Shown piece after piece: positions 59,360 through 64,000 of a stretch of 64,000 nucleotides of DNA (positions are counted from its first letter, which is position 1; every line of letters begins with the position of its first letter). The notes under the pieces were generated by a model. It was not told the DNA's origin, ran no database searches, and worked only from the letters and a program-made list of their open reading frames with translations. Made by a program: the position numbers and the translations under genes. The DNA is taken from the NCBI GenBank assembly GCA_963839535.1, contig CAWIVF010000013.1, positions 278,267 to 342,266 on the forward strand, written 5' to 3'. This stretch comes from RHKX01 sp963839535 (GTDB lineage: Bacteria > Actinomycetota > Thermoleophilia > Solirubrobacterales > 70-9).

Positions 59360-61694
59360 TCACAGGTCCCACTTCAGCTCGGCGCTGTAGCTTCGCTGCG
59401 GGTAGGGATGGAAGTTCCAGTACTTGTAGTTGTTGAGGTTGTCGATGCCGAAGGCGCCACGGTCCACTGCCGCGCCGGCTGCCAGCGCAGCCGCAGGTCG
59501 GTGGTGAAGTACGAGCTGACGCCCATGTAGGTGAAGCCGTTGACGTCGCTGTTGTCGAGCGTGCGGTACTGCTTGCCGCTGTAGCGCGCGCCGACGCTGG
59601 CCGACAGGTCGGGATCGAAGCGGTAGCTGGCGGAGGCGGTGGCGCGCCAGCGCGGGATGCTCGGCTGCCACTTGCCGATCGTGTCGCCGGGCACGGCGAC
59701 GAAGCCGGCGTTCTTCTCGATGACGAAGCGGCGTAGGTCACGCTGGCCGTCAGGTCGAGCCCCGGCTGCCAGCACGTCGCTGCCGTTGAACGCCAGCCTC
59801 GATGCCGCGGGTGCGGATGCGGCTCGACGTTCTGCACCCGGCTGACGTTGCGGTTGGCGGCGGTGTCGAACATCGTCTGCGAATAGAGCGCGTCCTGGGT
59901 GTGCTCGGCGAAAAGCGTGAGCCGCAGCCAGCGCGTCGCCGAAGTCCTTCTCGGCGCTGAGTTCGCCGGTCCAGGACGTCCGGGCGCAGGTTCGGGTCGT
60001 TGATGAACTGCGAGTTGGTGGTCGAGGTCGCGCCGTAGAGCTCGGCCACGGTCGGCATGCGCACCGCGCGGCCGACCGAGGCCTTGAGCACCGGTCTCGG
60101 CCGCCATTGCCAGGACAGCGCGGCCTTCGGCGAGAAGTAGCTCTCGTGCCGCGCCGGGTAGGTCTGGGCGCTGGTCGCCGAGAACGCGGTCAGCCGTTCG
60201 ACGCTTCCCAGTGCTCGGCGCGGCCGCCGAGCACCGCGCTTCCAGCGCGGGCGCGAAGGCCAGGGGTCCTGCGCCCACAGGCTCTGCAGCCGGGCGTCGC
60301 CGCCGACGTCGCTGGCCAGGGCGCCGGGCGCATCGGCTGAGCCAGTTGCCCGGGACGCTCGAGGTCAGGTAGCGCAGCTGGTAGCGGTCGTGCTGGACGC
60401 CGAAGTCGACGACGTGCTCGCCGCGCATGCCCTGCGGCCGCCAGATGCCCTTCGCGGCGAGCGTGTTCCAGCCGGTGCCGCTGCCGTCCGCCAGCGTGCC
60501 GGCGCCGCCGGTCCGGCCGCCGGGCAGCGCGGTCGGCGGCGGCGTTCTGCCGCTTCTCGTCGCGGCGGTAGTCGTACCGGCTGGCCGCCAGCTCCCAGTC
60601 CCATCGGCCCTGGGTGTTGCTCTTGACCGAGAGCCGTGCATCAGTGCGTCAGGCGCTCGTCGGTCGCGGCGAAGTCGCCGCCGGCTGCGAGCGGTGTAGC
60701 TGCGGCCGTCGATGTTGATCGGGCCGCTGTAGACGGGCGTGCCCGCTGCGTCGCGCAGGTAGCTGCTCGGCGTCGCCCTGCCGAGTCGTTCTGCCAGAGG
60801 CCGAGCGTGTAGCTGGCGCGCAGCGTCGGCGTGAAGTCGTAGGCGAGCTTGAGCTTGACGTGGTCCTGCGCGCGTGTCGTACTGCGTGCCGGTGCCGAGC
60901 AGTACCAGGGCTGGTTGGTGTTGTTGCAGCCGGGCACGGCGCCGGTGACGGGCGTGCCGGCGGCGCCGCGGCGTGCCGGCGCTGACCAGGCGGGTGGCGA
61001 AGGTCAGCGGCTGGCCGTCGCTGTCGGTGCGGTTGACGTTGATCCACCAGGACCAGTCGCCGCTGCGGTGCCGAGCGAGGCGCTGGCCTGCCAGCCGCTG
61101 AAGGTCGTCGTGCGTGTTGTACAGGTCGAACGGCTGGACGACGTAGCCGACCTTGGCATGGGCCTCGAAGCCGCGTCGGCATGCGCGTCACGTAGTCGAC
61201 CACCGCGCCGACCGAGTTGCCCGGATAGGCCGCCGAGAACGGGCCGTACATCACGTCGACCCGCTCGATCTCCTCCGGCGTCACCAGTCCCCAGCGCGGC
61301 GGGAACGATAGCCGCCGACGCCGTTGCCGAGGTAGTTCGACAGCAGGATGCCGTCGGCATAGACGGCCGAGCGGGCGCTGTTGCCGGTGCCCGAGGCGCG
61401 GCTCGACAGGATGGCGTGGTTGTAGTCGCCGATGTAGCGCTTGCGCACCAGCAGGCTCGGGAAGTACTTGAGCGCGTCCTCGCTGTCGGTGGCGTTGACG
61501 CGTGCGCTCGATCTGCTCGCGCGGTGACGCCTTCCATGGTCGTCGGGATCTGCGTCGGCAGCGAGGTCGGCTGGCCGCCGGTGACGGTGACGACGCCGAG
61601 CGTCTTGACCGGCGGCGCGTCGTCCGGCGTCCTGGGCGACGCCGACGAGAGGAAGGGCCAGCGCCAGGGCGCCCGCCCACACGGTTCTTTCCAT
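59360..61694 (-). CDS. TonB-dependent outer-membrane receptor
   Basis: About 770 residues in many frame pieces. Signal peptide (GALALALPLVGVAQD), a plug with GVVTVTGGQPTSLPTQIPTT (TonB box region), NATDSEDALKYFPSLLVRKR, ILSSRASGTGNSARSAVYAD, VTPEEIERVDVMYGPFSAAY, PGNSVGAVVDYVTRMPT, then beta-strand-rich barrel segments, ending YPQRSYSAELKWDL with C-terminal aromatic-x-L pattern. Energised by TonB-ExbBD. Genes on each side are copper proteins, so copper or a copper complex is a likely cargo, by context only. Confidence 0.88.
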
Positions 61695-61809
61695 GATGGC
61701 CGATGCGTTCGAGGCTCGAGCGAGCGCGGTCGTGAAGACCGCTCTTGCTGGCCGATGAAGAAGGGCGGACGGGCGACGCGAGGTCGCCGGCGTGCCGCCG
61801 CGGCGCGGA

Positions 61810-62169
61810 TCAGGCCGGGCGGGAGGGCCGCGCGCCGGGGGCGGCGCGGCGGCGCAGGCGGCCGGCCACACTGCCGGCGCGGGACGCAGGGTGTAGGCGA
61901 GCGGCTGCGAGGGCGTGGACGCGAGTCCGACCGTCGGCGGCGGCGGCGCGCCCGCCGGAACGCACAGCGGGCAGTCCAGGGAGGCACGAGCTTCGCCGGG
62001 CACGCCGGCCTCGTCGGTCTGCACCAGCCGGACGATGCCGTCGGCCGAGCAGACGACCGCGTATCCGCCCGACGTCAGCAGCGGCGAGGCGACCGCCGCG
62101 CTCGAGGTAGAGCGCGAACCACGCCAGCATGAAGCGGACGACGTTGCGGGCGCTGCGCGACGAAGGCAT
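61810..62169 (-). CDS. DUF2946-family protein
   Basis: About 120 residues. RFMLAWFALYLE near the start is a membrane-signal helix; then AAVASPLLTSGGYAVVCSAD, GIVRLVQTDEAGVPGEARAS and the family's LDCPLCVPAGAPPPPTVG with a CxxC motif. DUF2946 proteins sit with TonB receptors and copper or cobalt genes in betaproteobacteria. Two frame changes; the 3' end (Pro/Ala-rich) is uncertain. Function unknown; the CxxC suggests metal or thiol chemistry. Confidence 0.7.
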   Translation of the reverse strand: MPSSRSARNVVRFMLAWFALYLERGGRLAAADVGRIRGRLLGRRHRPAGADRRGRRARRSSCLPGLPAVRSGGRAAAADGRTRVHALAAARLHPASRAGSVAGRLRRRAAPGARPSRPA

Positions 62170-62210
62170 GGAGCGATTGTCGATGACGACGGCGGCGATG
62201 CGGCCGGCCG

Positions 62211-62780
62211 CTACTTCGCCAGCGCGCGCAGCGCGAGCTTGATGCCGGCCGAGACCTCGACGTCGGCCGGCAGGGTCTTCAGCGTCGCCGCCGCCTCGCG
62301 GTCGCTGTAGCCGAGCGCCAGCAGGGCCTGCAGGATGTCGGCCTGCGCCGAGGTGGCGACGCTGGTCGGTGCCGAAACTGCGTCGCCGAGCTTGCCCTTG
62401 AGCTCGAGAAGCAGCCGCTCGGCGGTCTTCTTGCCGATGCCCGGCACCTTGATCAGTCGGCCGCTCTCCTGCAAGCTGATCGCCTGCGCCAGCTCGTCGA
62501 CCGAGAGCCCGGAAAGAATCGACAGCGCCGTCCGCGGGCCGACACCGAGATCTTCACCAGCAGGCGGAAGGTCGCCCGCTCGGCGTGGGTGAGAAAGCCG
62601 AACAGCACCTGCGCGTCCTCGCGGACGACGAAGTGCGTGAGGAGGGTGACCCTCGCCGAGGCCGGGCAGGTTGTAGAAAGTCGACATCGGCACGTCGACC
62701 TCGTAGCCGACGCCGCCGGCATCGACGAGCAGTTGCGGCGGCGACTTCTCCGCCAGGGTGCCGACGAGGCGTCCGATCAT
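62211..62780 (-). CDS. ruvA: Holliday junction-binding protein RuvA
   Basis: About 189 residues. MIGRLVGTLAEKSPPQLLVD, VGYEVDVPMSTFYNLPGLGE, RVTLLTHFVVREDAQVLFGF, SGVGPRTALSILSGLSVDEL, VPGIGKKTAERLLLELKGKL (helix-hairpin-helix that contacts the junction) and LLALGYSDREAAATLKTLPA (domain III that binds RuvB). Two compensating frame shifts (near 62,655 and 62,555). Tetramer, directs RuvB. Normally next to ruvB; here separated from it by three genes. Confidence 0.96.
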   Translation of the reverse strand: MIGRLVGTLAEKSPPQLLVDAGGVGYEVDVPMSTFYNLPGLGEGHPPHALRRPRGRAGAVRLSHPRRAGDLPPAGEDLGVGPRTALSILSGLSVDELAQAISLQESGRLIKVPGIGKKTAERLLLELKGKLGDAVSAPTSVATSAQADILQALLALGYSDREAAATLKTLPADVEVSAGIKLALRALAK

Positions 62781-62832
62781 GGGTCGGGATTATCGGTGGC
62801 AGATGTCGAGCTCGGGCCGGGGCGGCGAGTTC

Positions 62833-63384
62833 GGGTGGCAAAGCCGGGGCCGGGCGCCCGTCGGCGTGCGACTGCGGCGGTCGGGCCGCTGCGCGGCCTG
62901 ACTCCCCTGCGCTGCTCGGTCGCGTGGCCTGCCGCAGAACTCGCTTCGTTCCTTCGTCTCTGCGCTCAGACAGCCGCGGCAAGTCAGACCACGAAGCGCG
63001 TGCTGCGCACGCGCGGCCACCCGCCCTGCGCTGCTCGGCGCCGCACACGCACGCCGCCGGGCACCCGACCCCGGCTTTGAACAGCAGCGGGTCGGTGAGA
63101 GAAGCTGCGCCGCTCCTTCTCGGCGCGACCCAGTGCTTGTGAAGCCGTGGTCGGGTGTCCGGCCGGGCGCGTGGGAGGCGCCGAGCAGCGCAGGAGGCGG
63201 GGCCAGCGCGCGCAGCGCGCCTCGTGGTCTGACTTGCCGCAGCTGTCTGAGCGCAGCGACGAAGGAGCGTAGCGAGTTCTGCGGCAGGCCCCGGCTTCGA
63301 GCAGCGCAGGGGGGTCAGCTCGCGCAGCGAGCCAACCGCCGAGGTCGTGCACGGACGGTGCGCCCGATCCCCGGATTCCCACCC
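62833..63384. repeat. large imperfect inverted repeat (~245-bp arms)
   Basis: 62833-63079 read on the - strand aligns along its whole length with 63140-63384 on the + strand; the 60-base loop is 63080-63139. One ~69-base core (left 62930-62998, right 63222-63290) differs at only about four positions. Each arm carries two copies of GAGCAGCGCAGG. It fills the entire ruvA-phoH intergenic space and ends one base before the phoH ATG. No transposase, no convincing gene. Otherwise non-coding. Confidence 0.8.
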
Positions 63385-63385
63385 A

Positions 63386-64000
63386 ATGGACAAGGAAGTC
63401 CCACCACAGACGCAGCGTCGCAAGGTTGGCGACAATGCCGGCTTGATCCTCCGCCACGCCTTCATCCCGCCCGACAACGCCCGCCTGGCAAATCTTTCGG
63501 GCAGCCTCGACAAGCACCTGCGCACGCTGGCCGCGGCGTTCGATGTGAAGATCCAGCGACGCAACGAGTCCTTTCGGGTCGAGGGCACCAAGGCCAATGC
63601 GGAGCGTGCGGTGGGGCTGCTGCAGCAGCTCTACGGCCGGGCCGCGCGGCCGATCGGTGCCGACGAGCTGGAGCTGGCGATCCTCGAAGCGATGGCCGAC
63701 GACGGCGCGCGTGCCGGTCCGCCGGCCGCGGTCACGCGGCGCCGATTGCCGTCGACGCGTCCCCCGCGTCGACCGCGTCGACGGGTCCCGACCTGCGCCT
63801 GCGCACCCGACGCAGCGACCTCGCCGGCCGCACGCCGAACCAGGTCGCGTACCTGAAGAACATCCTCGGCCATGACATCACCTTCGGCATCGGCCCCGCC
63901 GGCACCGGCAAGACCTACCTCGCGGTCGCCTGCGCCGTCGACGCGCTGGAGCGCAACGCGGTGCAGCGCATCATCCTCACGCGCCCCGCGGTCGAGGCCG
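63386..64000 (+). CDS. phoH: PhoH-family ATPase, 5' part
   Basis: Truncated by the window end. DNAGLILRHAFIPPDNARLA, NLSGSLDKHLRTLAAAFDVK, RNESFRVEGTKANAERAVGL (N-terminal KH-like region), then after a variable linker with frame breaks near 63,720-63,790, DLAGRTPNQVAYLKNILGHD and Walker A GIGPAGTGKTYLAVACAVDA, LTRPAVEA. PhoH is a P-loop NTPase linked to RNA metabolism; in betaproteobacteria it heads a phoH-ybeY-corC run, which would lie beyond 64,000. Confidence 0.9.

Noticed and set aside
62833..63384. Several short open frames inside the inverted repeat
   Set aside because: They recur in both arms because the DNA repeats and show no protein motif or ribosome-binding site.

Overview
The window looks like two unrelated bacterial genomes joined at about position 29,545. 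The left part (1 to ~29,545) reads as a high-GC actinobacterium of the Thermoleophilia/Solirubrobacterales kind. The evidence is a hemB - siroheme-decarboxylase-like - hemL cluster, Tat-exported ferritin-like proteins next to tatA, a CspA-type cold-shock gene, GTG/TTG starts and many VapBC modules. The right part (~29,547 to 64,000) reads as a betaproteobacterium of the Burkholderiales kind: a livGFKHM operon with an IclR regulator, pobA, ruvA/ruvB, DUF1840, DUF2946, phoH and a TonB receptor. The join falls inside one open frame that would fuse the leader of a ferritin-like protein to an aldo/keto reductase. I read it as an assembly or read chimera, not a natural fusion. Taxonomic placement is inferred from gene content only.

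Single-base frame breaks are common and mostly net insertions: roughly 20-25 in the left part and several times more per kb in the right part. This fits uncorrected long reads, so interrupted genes are annotated as one locus each and not as true pseudogenes unless stated.

Left part: a secreted lipase (0.4-1.4 kb); a toxin-antitoxin and defence-like stretch (1.4-10.6 kb) with four VapBC/Phd-PIN modules, HicBA, a RecQ helicase with a C-terminal phosphoribosyltransferase-like segment, a MazG-like pyrophosphohydrolase overlapping a GIY-YIG/DUF2075 helicase, an AbiEi-like remnant and an alkyltransferase-like protein; a signalling stretch (10.6-18.9 kb) with cupin, HD hydrolase, GAF-GGDEF-GAF-GAF-HD-GYP, cold-shock protein, DUF559 protein, thioesterase, membrane GGDEF and YmdB; an ABC-2 exporter pair; a lipoprotein; a Cys-repeat secreted protein; an ECF sigma factor with its own zinc-finger tail; the heme genes; and three ferritin-like proteins around tatA.

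Right part: aldo/keto reductase; GntR regulator and CoA-transferase; DUF72; GST; pobA; an NAD epimerase; an AraC regulator divergent from a hybrid histidine kinase; a zinc-ribbon membrane protein; an HD-GYP phosphodiesterase followed by a PAS protein; cyclopropane fatty acid synthase; a start/stop-coupled run DUF1840 - PEBP - histidine phosphatase - D-threonine-aldolase-like enzyme; a Crp-family regulator divergent from a two-copy microprotein/phospholipase-D module; the liv operon; a copper module (YcnI-PCu(A)C, TonB receptor, DUF2946) sitting between ruvB and ruvA; a 550-bp inverted repeat; and the start of phoH.

The most interesting unexplained structures are the paired 33- and 37-residue membrane microproteins with matching Crp-like operators, the overlapping MazG-like / GIY-YIG-DUF2075 pair, the large inverted repeat before phoH, and the Cys-repeat secreted protein. 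No tRNA, rRNA, CRISPR array or insertion sequence was recognised.
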